Positions 7,376 through 14,902 are shown, counted from the first letter of the stretch. The stretch: 15,257 bases of DNA from Synergistaceae bacterium (GCA_031264605.1 JAISDQ010000146.1:1-15257), one strand, 5' to 3'. Program-made: numbers and translations. Notes: generated by a model not told the origin, from the letters alone.

Positions 7376-9169
7376 ATGGTTCTAGAAGACATGCCGGACG
7401 GGTATTTCTCGCTGCTCGCCTCCGTCAAGCGGCCCGGGCGCTACACGGGGGGAGAATGGGGTTCCGTCTCGCCGGGCGCGGGCGAAAACGCGCGCGCCGC
7501 GAGGATATGCCTCGCGTTTCCCGACGTTTACGAGGTAGGCATGAGCTACCTCGGATATCAGATATTGTACTCGCTCGTCAAGACGCTGGATTACGCGGAA
7601 GCCGAGCGCGTTTACTGCCCCTGGCCGGATATGGAGGAAGGCTTGCGCCGCGCCAATCTTCATCTCGCGTCGCTGGAGAGCGGGCGTCCGCTCCGCGATT
7701 TCGACGCGGTAGGTTTCACGCTTCAGTACGAGCTGTGCGGCACGAACGTCCTTACCATGCTTGATCTCGGGGGGATACCGCTTTTGAGCGCCGACCGCCC
7801 GGACGACGCTCCGCTGGTCATAGGCGGCGGCCCGGGAGCGTGCGCTCCTGCGCCGTTTGAAATTTTCTTCGACGCTTTCTGCGTCGGCGACGGGGAAGAG
7901 ACTTTCCCCGCCGTGCTCTCGGTGCTGAGCGAACTCAAAGGACGCCGCAGAGGTGAAAAACTCGACGCGCTGTCAAATCTCGCGGGCGTTTACGTGCCGG
8001 GCGCGGGGCGTTCGGCGAGGGCCGCGATAGTGGCCGACCTCGACGGCGGATTTATAAACCGCGACATGGTAGTCCCAAACATCGGCATCATTCACGACCG
8101 CGCGGCCGTTCAGGTATTCAGGGGATGCACCCGCGGATGCAGATTTTGCCAGGCCGGCATGACCGGGCGTCCCCGGAGGGAGCGAAGCGCCGCGTCGGTC
8201 GTCTCCCAGCTCGAAAGCCTGCTCGATTACACGGGTTGGGACGAGGCCGGCCTGCTTTCCCTCGCGACTTGCGACTGGAGCGGTCTTGACGGGACGATGA
8301 CTGGCCTGTCGGAGACTCTCGCGAAGAGTCGCGTAAAGCTGAGCCTGCCGAGCCTCCGAATGGATTCGTTCTCGGTGGAACTCGCGTCGCGCCTCGAAAA
8401 TATGAGGCGCGCGAGCGTCACTTTCGCCCCCGAAGCGGGGAGCGAAAGGCTCAGGACGGTGATAAACAAAGGGCTCTCCGACAGCGACATAAACGCCGCT
8501 CTCGACGCCGCGTTCCGATGCGGCTGGGACCGTGTGAAACTCTATTTCATGATGGGGCTGCCAACGGAGACGACGGCGGATTTGGACGGCGTGGCCGACA
8601 TAGCCGGCATGGCCGTTCACTGCGCCCGGCGTCACAAAAAGCGCGGCGAAATTTCGGTCTCGCTGGCCGGATTCGTTCCCAAACCGCACACGCCCTTCCA
8701 GTGGGAGCCTCAGGCTTCGCGCGGTACGCTGCGCGAGCGGGGGCGCTATATCAAGGGGCGCGTGAGGGGCGGCAGAATTTCCCTGGCGTACCACGAGCCG
8801 GATCAGACTTTTCTCGAAGGCGTTTTCGCGCGCGGCGGCACGGCGCTCGGACGCGCCATTCTGGAGGCGTGGCGCAGAGGGGCGCGCTTCGACGGCTGGA
8901 CGGAATATTTCGACATAAACCGATGGGAGGAAGTCTTTCGCGACCTCGATATCGACGCCGAGGAGATTTCGACCGGGAAACGCTCTCTCGACCAGGCGCT
9001 GCCGTGGGATATGATCGACACAGGCGTCACGAAGGAATTTCTAGCGTCGGAGCGCGCGCGGGCGTACGCCTGCGCGCCGACCGGCGACTGCAGGGAAGGA
9101 ACGTGCAACGCCTGCGGATGGAACCGTTTTACGGACTGCGCGGTTCTTTGCCAGAATGTGGGGACGTAG
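7376..9169 (+). CDS. TIGR03960-type radical SAM protein of unknown function
   Basis: This is a 597-residue radical S-adenosylmethionine enzyme. The first ~220 residues form a B12-binding-like Rossmann region ('ICLAFPDVYEVGMSYLGYQI', 'DAVGFTLQYELCGTNVLTML', 'PLVIGGGPGACAPAPFEIFF'), but the cobalamin motif DxHxxG is not visible. The cluster motif CxxxCxxC is Cys251-Cys255-Cys258 in 'FRGCTRGCRFCQAGMTGRP'. The radical SAM barrel follows, with 'FAPEAGSERLR' and 'KLYFMMGLPTE'. The tail is Cys-rich ('GDCREGTCNACGWN'). Length fits the family. The substrate is unknown; the frequent link to RNase E/G suggests an RNA target, which is inference only. The start ATG 7376 has GGGAG 11 nt upstream; ATG 7391 is an alternative. 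It lies 27 bp after rodA and abuts the next gene. Confidence 0.9.
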   Translation: MVLEDMPDGYFSLLASVKRPGRYTGGEWGSVSPGAGENARAARICLAFPDVYEVGMSYLGYQILYSLVKTLDYAEAERVYCPWPDMEEGLRRANLHLASLESGRPLRDFDAVGFTLQYELCGTNVLTMLDLGGIPLLSADRPDDAPLVIGGGPGACAPAPFEIFFDAFCVGDGEETFPAVLSVLSELKGRRRGEKLDALSNLAGVYVPGAGRSARAAIVADLDGGFINRDMVVPNIGIIHDRAAVQVFRGCTRGCRFCQAGMTGRPRRERSAASVVSQLESLLDYTGWDEAGLLSLATCDWSGLDGTMTGLSETLAKSRVKLSLPSLRMDSFSVELASRLENMRRASVTFAPEAGSERLRTVINKGLSDSDINAALDAAFRCGWDRVKLYFMMGLPTETTADLDGVADIAGMAVHCARRHKKRGEISVSLAGFVPKPHTPFQWEPQASRGTLRERGRYIKGRVRGGRISLAYHEPDQTFLEGVFARGGTALGRAILEAWRRGARFDGWTEYFDINRWEEVFRDLDIDAEEISTGKRSLDQALPWDMIDTGVTKEFLASERARAYACAPTGDCREGTCNACGWNRFTDCAVLCQNVGT

Positions 9170-9787
9170 ATGCCCCGCGTCAGGATATTTTTTTCAAAAA
9201 GCGGGCGCGCCCTTTTCGTCCCTCACGTCGACCTGCCCGTCCTCTTCGCCAGGGCCGCGAGGAGGGCCGGCTTCCGCATGGAGTATACGCAGGGTTTTTC
9301 GCCGCACCCGAAAACCGAGTTCGGTCCGCCCCTGCCCGTGGGGGTGAAGGGCGTGAGCGAGCCCGCCGAGTTCTGGTTTCTCGAATGGAGCGAGCGGTCG
9401 CTTGAACGGTGGGCCGGCGTCATGCCGGACGGGTTTGCCCTGACCGGGGCGCGCGAGGTATCGGGGCAATCGCTCAGCAAACTTTGCCGCGACGCGTCGT
9501 ATACCATCCGGTTTCTCAACGGGACTTCGCCTCTCGCCGCCGCGCCGGTTCTCGAAAGGGAGTTTACGTCGCTCGGCACTTTGATGTCAATCGGCGTGAA
9601 TGGGAACGATGCGGAAATTTCCGTCACGGATTTGGAACGGTCGGGAGCCTCGAAGATGGTGAAGGCGCTGACCGCGGCGGGACTGGCGTCGGGCTGGCCC
9701 GATATTGTCATAACGCGCACGGCTGTCGGGCGGATGGACGGAGCCCTCGGCCGCGTTATCCCTCTGAGAGAAGAGGAATCGCAATGA
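9170..9787 (+). CDS. DUF2344 / TIGR03936 radical SAM-linked protein
   Basis: This is a 205-residue protein whose N-terminus ('VRIFFSKSGRALFVPHVDL', 'RRAGFRMEYTQGFSPHPK', 'FGPPLPVGVKGVSEPAEFW') matches the DUF2344 family. In many bacteria this domain is fused to the C-terminus of the TIGR03960 radical SAM protein. Here the two are separate: the ATG at 9170 directly follows the TAG of the upstream gene (TAGATG), with GGGGA 5 nt upstream. The stop overlaps the rng start as ATGA. The biochemical role is unknown; it is presumed to be a partner or substrate-binding subunit of the radical SAM enzyme. The C-terminal ~60 residues ('GASKMVKALTAAGLASGWPD') are more variable. Confidence 0.87.
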   Translation: MPRVRIFFSKSGRALFVPHVDLPVLFARAARRAGFRMEYTQGFSPHPKTEFGPPLPVGVKGVSEPAEFWFLEWSERSLERWAGVMPDGFALTGAREVSGQSLSKLCRDASYTIRFLNGTSPLAAAPVLEREFTSLGTLMSIGVNGNDAEISVTDLERSGASKMVKALTAAGLASGWPDIVITRTAVGRMDGALGRVIPLREEESQ

Positions 9788-11307
9788 ACGAAGACGGACA
9801 GAATTTGAAAAATCGCGAGATGAAGCTGATAGTGAACGTGATAGACCCCGAGGAGATGCGCGTCGCGATACTCGACAAACGCGGCAGGCTGGATAACCTC
9901 TATATCGAGCGCATGCTGGAACGCCAACGGGCGGGTGAAATATACAAAGCGAGGGTCGACAGCGTTCTGCCGGGTATGAACGCCGCTTTTCTCAGCCTGG
10001 GCGACGGCAGGAACGGGTTTCTGTACCTGAACGACGTCGGGGACATGACGGTAAAGCCGGGCATGGATATGCTCGTACAGGTGCTCAAAACTCCCAACCG
10101 AGGCAAGGGGGCCCGCGTTTCCCCGAGGGTGTCGCTCGCCGGCAGATATCTCGTTCTCGTCCCTTCCAACAGGGACGTGGGCGTGTCGAAGCGCATAGAG
10201 GACGCCGACGAGCGCGCGCGTCTCCGCTCGCTCGCCCGAAAGCTGCGCCCCGACGGATGCGGCCTGATAGTCCGCACCATGGCCGAAGCCTGCGACGAGG
10301 AAAATCTGGCGCGAGACGTGAATGAACTCATGGAAGAATGGCTGGAGGTCGAACGCAAGGCCAGAAAAATGGCGGCGCCCTGCCTTCTGCACAGGGACAT
10401 CGGCCTGGTGGAGCGGATACTGCGCGACGAACTGACCGAAAGCATAGGAGAGATCGTGGTCGATTCGCCCGACGAATTCGAGGACATATCTTCGTTCGTG
10501 GGGCGTTTGACGCCCGACGCCCGGCCCGAACTCTCGCTCTACAAGGGGGGGCTTCCGATATTCGACGTCTACGGCGTCGAACGCGCGATAGAGGAGATGC
10601 ACGAGCGCAAGGTATGGCTGCCAAGCGGGGCGTACCTCGTGATCGACCAGACGGAAGCACTGACGGTGATAGACGTGAACACCGGCAAATACATAGGTTC
10701 CAAGGATTTGCAGGACACGGTCTATCACACCAATTTCGAGGCGGCGGAGGAAATAGCGCGCCAGCTTCGCCTGCGGGCCGTCGGAGGCATTGTCGTCATA
10801 GATTTCATAGACATGGAGAGTCCGTCCGACAGAAATAAACTGGTGGAGTCCCTTCAGGAGCTGTTCAAGGGCGACAGATGCAAAGCCAGGGTATACGGCG
10901 TGACCGCCCTAGGACTGGTGGAGATCACCCGAAAGCGCGCGCGCCTCGACATGCGCTCGATAATCAGCAGGGGATGCCCCTTCTGCGGCGGTCTCGGCTG
11001 GGTCGACAAAGAAGAAACAGTGGCCATGAAGGTGAAGCGGTTTCTGCGCCGCGCCGTCAACGGCTCGGCTTCCGAGGCGTTTCTGGTGGAACTTCATCCG
11101 GCCATAGCGCGATATATAGCCGAGACATATCTGTCCATATGGGAGGAGGAGTTCGGACGCAGGTTTTACCTGGCCGAATATCCCGAATACGCGTGGGATA
11201 AATTCAAGATAGATTTTCAGGGCACGGTTTCCCGCGTGGTTCATCGCGTCGAGGTCATGGAGCGCCGGGAGGCGACCGTAGTTGTACATAGCACGACTTC
11301 AGCTTAA
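9784..11307 (+). CDS. rng: Ribonuclease G/E family endoribonuclease
   Basis: This is a 507-residue endoribonuclease that cuts single-stranded AU-rich RNA in rRNA maturation and mRNA turnover. An S1 RNA-binding segment ('GEIYKARVDSVLPGMNAAFL', 'DGRNGFLYLNDV') is followed by the 5'-sensor and RNase H-like region, and then the catalytic DNase I-like core. Metal-binding aspartates are Asp297 ('VIDVNTGKY') and Asp340 ('VIDFIDM'). The Zn-link cysteines are Cys398 and Cys401 ('CPFCGGLG'). The length and the absence of a long disordered C-terminal scaffold make it RNase G-like rather than a full RNase E. The ATG 9784 overlaps the DUF2344 stop by 4 bp and has GAGGAA upstream. The open frame extends upstream to 9409 only as a shadow. 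Its 3' end carries the smc start (26-bp overlap). Confidence 0.94.
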   Translation: MNEDGQNLKNREMKLIVNVIDPEEMRVAILDKRGRLDNLYIERMLERQRAGEIYKARVDSVLPGMNAAFLSLGDGRNGFLYLNDVGDMTVKPGMDMLVQVLKTPNRGKGARVSPRVSLAGRYLVLVPSNRDVGVSKRIEDADERARLRSLARKLRPDGCGLIVRTMAEACDEENLARDVNELMEEWLEVERKARKMAAPCLLHRDIGLVERILRDELTESIGEIVVDSPDEFEDISSFVGRLTPDARPELSLYKGGLPIFDVYGVERAIEEMHERKVWLPSGAYLVIDQTEALTVIDVNTGKYIGSKDLQDTVYHTNFEAAEEIARQLRLRAVGGIVVIDFIDMESPSDRNKLVESLQELFKGDRCKARVYGVTALGLVEITRKRARLDMRSIISRGCPFCGGLGWVDKEETVAMKVKRFLRRAVNGSASEAFLVELHPAIARYIAETYLSIWEEEFGRRFYLAEYPEYAWDKFKIDFQGTVSRVVHRVEVMERREATVVVHSTTSA

Positions 11308-14104
11308 GGACTTCAAGAGTTTCGGCGGCTCGCACGAACTTCCGCTGAACTCGGGGATGACCGCCATCGTCGGCCCCAACGGCAGCGGCAAGAGCAATAT
11401 ACTCGATTCCCTCAGATGGGTCCTTGGCGACTCCCACTCATCGAAACTGCGGGTTACAAGACAGGACGGTCTGATATTCAACGGTTCGGCGTCGCGCTCG
11501 AAAGGCGCGGACGCTTCGGTCTCCGTTCAGCTTCGCGAGGGAACGCGCGTCTGCACGATTCGGCGCAAGGTGTCTTTCGACGCCGGAGCGGTCGTCACGG
11601 TCGACGGAAACCGCGTGACATTGGCGGAACTGGACGAGACGAAGCGGATATGGCAGTTGGGCGGGGACAAGTTCGCCTTCATAGGACAGGGCGAGGTGGC
11701 CGAGGTCATCCAGCAGCGCCCGCAGGCGCGGAGAATCCTTCTCGAATCGCTCTTCGGCATAGATTCCTACCGCAAGCGCAGAGAGGACGCGTCGTCGCGC
11801 CTGGCGGAAGCTAACGAGGAATATCTGAGGCTCAGGACTTTTTCGGCCGAGCTGAAAGCGAGATTCGACAGCATAGCTCCGGAGGTGGCGCGCGCGCGCG
11901 CCGCGCGCGAATTGGCCGACGCGCTCGACGAATACAGGCGTCTTTATTACTGGGCGCGCAGGGCTTCCAACGAAGCCGCGGCGGCCGTCAACGAGACGGA
12001 GCGCGCCCTTCTGGAGGAACGCTCGAAAACGCGCGAAGCCTGGCTCGCCGCCTGGGGGCGCAGCCTCGAAAAAATAGAGCGCGACGTCGCGGAACTGTCG
12101 AACTCGCGGCAAATTCAGATAAGGGAACTGGACGCCGCGAAGGATATCATGACCGGTTTCACGCGCACCGCCTACGGATACGGGACGTCTTTGGTGTCCG
12201 CCGCGCGGAGGAATTCGCATTTGACCGAGGAACTGTCGTCGCTCGCGGAAAAACTGGACGGGTTGAAACGCGAATCCGCCCGGCACAAGGATTCGGAGCT
12301 TGTCATACGGGAAGAACTTGAATCCGGCAAAAAATCGCTTGCCGAGGCGGAGGGCAGGCGCGCTCTCCTGGAAGACAGCCTTCGCGCGGAGCGCGAGCAT
12401 ACCGAGCGTTTGAACCGCGAAAGAGGAGAGGTCGAAGGCGAGATGGCGGCGCTCTCGGGGCGCATGAAATCGCTGGGAACTTCTCTCGCCGAGGCGGATT
12501 CGCGCGGGAAAAAATCGGCCCCCGGAGGCGACCCGCTCAAGGCGGTAAAAGCCGAAATGGAGGCCCTCGAAAAAAAACACTCGGAACTGCTGGCGAGCCA
12601 GGACGAAGCGGCTTCGCGGCACCGCGACCTGTTCGCGAAACTGCAGGCCGCGTCGAGCGACCTTCAGCGAAACAGGCGCGAACTGCTGAAGATGAAGAGC
12701 CGCCTCGAAGAACTTCAGGAGCGCGCCGCCGCGGAGATTTATCCCCGCCCGGTGCAGCACATACTGTCGGCGGCCAGGCTCGGGAAAATCAAGGCCAATC
12801 TGAGGGCCGTGATCGACGCGTTTTCCTGCCCGCCGGAACTCGCGGTCGCGTTGGAGGCGTTTCTTGGCGGACGCCAGTTCATGATACTGACCGATTCGAT
12901 CGGCGAGGCCGGAATCTGCATCGACATCCTCAAGAAAAACCAGCTCGGGCGCGCCACGTTCCTTCCGCTGGAACGCAGCAGGCCAAGAACGCGCGCGTAC
13001 GGCGCGGCGCCCGCGAAAAAAATAGTGGGATGGGTCATGGATCTGGTCAAATCCGAGGAACACTGGCGTCCGGCGCTCGAACACATAATGGGGGACCTGC
13101 TGATCGCGGAAGATTACGAAACCGGCGCGGAACTCGTCCGCAACGGTTTCAGGCTGCCTGTCGCCACTCTCGACGGCGACGTGTTCCAGCCGGGGGGGAC
13201 GATATCGGGCGGCCGCGCCGCGAAATCGGGCAAATCGATGGAGATGATGAGCGCCATAGCGACCCTGGAAAAAGACGCGGAAGCGGCCGAAAAACTGGTG
13301 GAATCGCTCTCGGCCGACTACGCGAGGCTGGAGAATGAGGAAGCCGCCGCTTCCGGCGCGAAGGACGCCGTATCGGCGGAGATAAGAGAGCTGTCCGCGC
13401 GCCGCAGCGCCTGCGACGAACGCAGGGAAACGATAACCAGGGAGCGCGCGCGCGCGAAAAACGAGCGCGAATCCACCCTCGCGTCGCTCCGCGAATGCGG
13501 GAAGGCTTATCTCGCCCTGACCGAGCGAAAAAAGTCGCTGGCGGAGCAGACGGCGGCCGTATCCCATATCGAGGCCGACATGAGCCTGATCAAGGAGATA
13601 GAAAGCCTCAAGGGTAAAGTGGCGATATCGGAGGAGAAAACGCGTTCCGGCTTCGTGATGTCCGAGAGGGTGGCCGCGGAGACGCGCGCGGTGATGAAAT
13701 CGATATCGGAGATGGAATCGGAGCGCTCAACGTGCGACAGCGATATGATGAACGCGCGAAGCGCGCTCTTCGCGCTCGCCAGGCGCTACGCCGAGGCATC
13801 CCGCGCGAGACGCCGCGCCGCGACCGGCATGGATGATTTCAAGGAACGGTACGACGCGATAGCTAAGCGCCGCGAGAGAGGGACAACGCGCATAGAAACC
13901 GCCCGCGCCGCGGCCCGTACCGCGGCGGAGGCGCTCTCGGGCGCGAACGTGAAGGCGATCGAACTGTCGAAGGAGCGGGACGAGATAATCCAGACGTGGG
14001 AGGAGCAATACCCGTATCCAGGCCCGGAGACGGTGAAGCTGGAAAATCCTGACGAAATCCGGCGCAGCATCAGGGAGTGCGACCGGAGCCTCAAGACCAT
14101 GTGA
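11282..14104 (+). CDS. smc: Chromosome segregation protein SMC, first part (ends at an in-frame TGA)
   Basis: These 940 residues cover the N-lobe of the ATPase head, both coiled-coil arms and the hinge of the SMC condensin, which with ScpA/ScpB organises and segregates the chromosome. The start 'MYIARLQLKDFKSF' is the classic SMC N-terminus and requires the TTG at 11282, 9 nt after GGGAGG (11267-11272) and 26 bp inside rng. Walker A is 'GPNGSGKSN' (31-39). A 'FIGQGEVAEVIQQRP' segment follows, then long Glu/Arg/Lys-rich coils (about 165-480 and 655-930). The hinge lies between about 485 and 640 and ends with 'QPGGTISGG'. The frame stops at TGA 14102-14104, before the C-lobe with the signature and Walker B motifs, so this piece alone cannot hydrolyse ATP. 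The rest continues in the same frame as the next entry. Confidence 0.9.
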   Translation: MYIARLQLKDFKSFGGSHELPLNSGMTAIVGPNGSGKSNILDSLRWVLGDSHSSKLRVTRQDGLIFNGSASRSKGADASVSVQLREGTRVCTIRRKVSFDAGAVVTVDGNRVTLAELDETKRIWQLGGDKFAFIGQGEVAEVIQQRPQARRILLESLFGIDSYRKRREDASSRLAEANEEYLRLRTFSAELKARFDSIAPEVARARAARELADALDEYRRLYYWARRASNEAAAAVNETERALLEERSKTREAWLAAWGRSLEKIERDVAELSNSRQIQIRELDAAKDIMTGFTRTAYGYGTSLVSAARRNSHLTEELSSLAEKLDGLKRESARHKDSELVIREELESGKKSLAEAEGRRALLEDSLRAEREHTERLNRERGEVEGEMAALSGRMKSLGTSLAEADSRGKKSAPGGDPLKAVKAEMEALEKKHSELLASQDEAASRHRDLFAKLQAASSDLQRNRRELLKMKSRLEELQERAAAEIYPRPVQHILSAARLGKIKANLRAVIDAFSCPPELAVALEAFLGGRQFMILTDSIGEAGICIDILKKNQLGRATFLPLERSRPRTRAYGAAPAKKIVGWVMDLVKSEEHWRPALEHIMGDLLIAEDYETGAELVRNGFRLPVATLDGDVFQPGGTISGGRAAKSGKSMEMMSAIATLEKDAEAAEKLVESLSADYARLENEEAAASGAKDAVSAEIRELSARRSACDERRETITRERARAKNERESTLASLRECGKAYLALTERKKSLAEQTAAVSHIEADMSLIKEIESLKGKVAISEEKTRSGFVMSERVAAETRAVMKSISEMESERSTCDSDMMNARSALFALARRYAEASRARRRAATGMDDFKERYDAIAKRRERGTTRIETARAAARTAAEALSGANVKAIELSKERDEIIQTWEEQYPYPGPETVKLENPDEIRRSIRECDRSLKTM
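14102..14104 (+). other. In-frame TGA inside smc, at the conserved glycine codon
   Basis: The TGA is in phase with both the TTG start at 11282 and the downstream head domain. It falls in 'SLKTM-stop-DVDMGVLSEE', which aligns by eye with the SMC family pattern 'LGxVNxGxxxEY'. The stop replaces the near-invariant glycine, so a single G-to-T change from GGA would explain it. No length change or frame change is present. It may be a sequencing error, a nonsense mutation or a recoded/split site. Confidence 0.85.
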
Positions 14105-14113
14105 GACGTCGAC

Positions 14114-14701
14114 ATGGGAGTACTCTCGGAGGAACGCAGCCTCAAGGAACGCTTGGCGTTTCTAGGCGAACAGCTCGACGACGTCGGCGGCGGCATGAAG
14201 GAGCTGGAACGCCTGATAACCGACGCCGACGAACAGGCGAGGAGCATTTTCACCAATGCCCTCGTCGAGATCGACAAAAAATTCAACGATTTGTTCCAGC
14301 GGCTCTTCGTCGGAGGCGACGCCAGGCTGGAAATGGTCGAGGGCGAATCCCTCTGGGACAGCGGCGTGGATCTGATAGCGCGCCCGCCGGGGAAACACCC
14401 CGCCAGCATAAACCAGCTTTCCGGCGGGGAACAGTCGCTTTCCGCGATAGCGCTCCTTTTCGCGTCGCTGGAAGTGGCCTCCTGTCCCATAGCCGTTCTT
14501 GACGAGGTCGACGCGGCTCTCGACGAGGTGAACCTGAGACGCTTTTCCGAACTGGCGCGCGACGCCTCGAAGGAGCGTCAGATACTGGTGATGACGCACC
14601 GACGCCTCACCATGGAGCGCGCCGACGCCCTCTGCGGCGTGACGCTGGACGAACCCGGCCTCTCGCAGATAATAGGCGTCCGAGTCGAAGACTGGGCGTG
14701 A
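14114..14701 (+). CDS. smc: Chromosome segregation protein SMC, C-terminal head part
   Basis: These 195 residues are the end of the second coil and the C-lobe of the SMC ATPase head, in the same frame as the preceding part and separated from it only by a TGA and three codons. The coil end reads 'LKERLAFLGEQLDDVGGG' and 'FNDLFQRLFVGGDARLEM'. The ABC signature is 'LSGGEQS' (from about residue 102), and Walker B and D-loop are 'VLDEVDAALDE' (Asp130, Glu131). The switch His is in 'VMTHRRLTM', and the tail reads 'GVTLDEPGLSQIIGV'. All catalytic motifs missing from the first part are intact here. The ATG 14114 is the first in-frame start after the stop, but no ribosome site is seen nearby, so it would need reinitiation; otherwise it is simply the 3' end of one smc gene. 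The gene closes with two TGA codons in tandem. Confidence 0.82.
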   Translation: MGVLSEERSLKERLAFLGEQLDDVGGGMKELERLITDADEQARSIFTNALVEIDKKFNDLFQRLFVGGDARLEMVEGESLWDSGVDLIARPPGKHPASINQLSGGEQSLSAIALLFASLEVASCPIAVLDEVDAALDEVNLRRFSELARDASKERQILVMTHRRLTMERADALCGVTLDEPGLSQIIGVRVEDWA

Positions 14702-14722
14702 TGAAGATCAGCAATCAAAACC

Positions 14723-14857
14723 TCGGGCTCCGCCCGACCCTTGAACCACGGAGTGGTTCGAGGGCATACCCGGCAGGGAGCACGTTCCCTGCACCCTCAT
14801 TGTTATATAAAGGGGTCAAGGGGCGGGCCCCTTGCCAGGTTTGGGGCGGAGCCCCAA
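14723..14857 (+). repeat. Cluster of five intergenic palindromes (hairpin array)
   Basis: The gap 14702-14902 holds no gene but five hairpins in a row: TCGGGC/GCCCGA (14723-14737, loop TCC); a 12-bp stem 14738-14749 / 14753-14764 with loop GGA and one G-T pair; GCAGGGA/TCCCTGC (14773-14792); CAAGGGGC/GCCCCTTG (14817-14834, 2-nt centre); and TTGGGGC/GCCCCAA (14841-14857, loop GGA). A short AT-rich patch (14799-14811), with TATATA preceded by TGT, separates the third and fourth. The density and shared GGA/TCC loops suggest a dispersed intergenic repeat family, REP/BIME-like, or a structured RNA. No transposase is present. Confidence 0.7.
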
Positions 14858-14864
14858 GGTTTTT
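14841..14864 (+). terminator. Probable intrinsic terminator after smc
   Basis: A GC-rich stem TTGGGGC (14841-14847) / GCCCCAA (14851-14857) with loop GGA is followed by GG and five T (14860-14864). It is the last hairpin of the array and the only one with a T-run, placed 140 bp after the smc stop and 39 bp before the next gene. It would end the mreB-smc transcript. The two G before the T-run weaken it slightly. Confidence 0.55.
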
Positions 14865-14902
14865 AAGTTGAATTTTTGTAGTCGTTTAAGGGGGTTTAAA
14901 AA

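Noticed and set aside
9409..9783. Upstream extension of the rng frame
   Set aside because: It overlaps the conserved DUF2344 gene in another frame. ATG 9784 has a ribosome site and gives the usual RNase G length.
11438..13567. Long open frame on the minus strand opposite smc
   Set aside because: It is a shadow of the SMC coils; low-complexity Arg/Gly/Phe-rich translation, no family resemblance and no ribosome site of note.
14102..14104. Reassigned genetic code (UGA read as glycine, as in some candidate phyla)
   Set aside because: TGA ends mreC, mrdA, minC, rodA, the DUF2344 gene and smc at the expected places, and no other gene has an internal TGA.
14102..14150. Selenocysteine insertion at the smc TGA
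   Set aside because: The position is a structural glycine, not a redox site, and I see no convincing SECIS-like hairpin just downstream.
14801..14809. Extended -10 promoter (TGTTATATA) for the DUF1015 gene
   Set aside because: There is no -35 match at proper spacing, and the terminator-like hairpin at 14841-14864 would lie downstream of it.
14723..14857. CRISPR-like repeats
   Set aside because: The units are palindromes of different sequence and there are no equal direct repeats separated by unique spacers. No cas genes are present.
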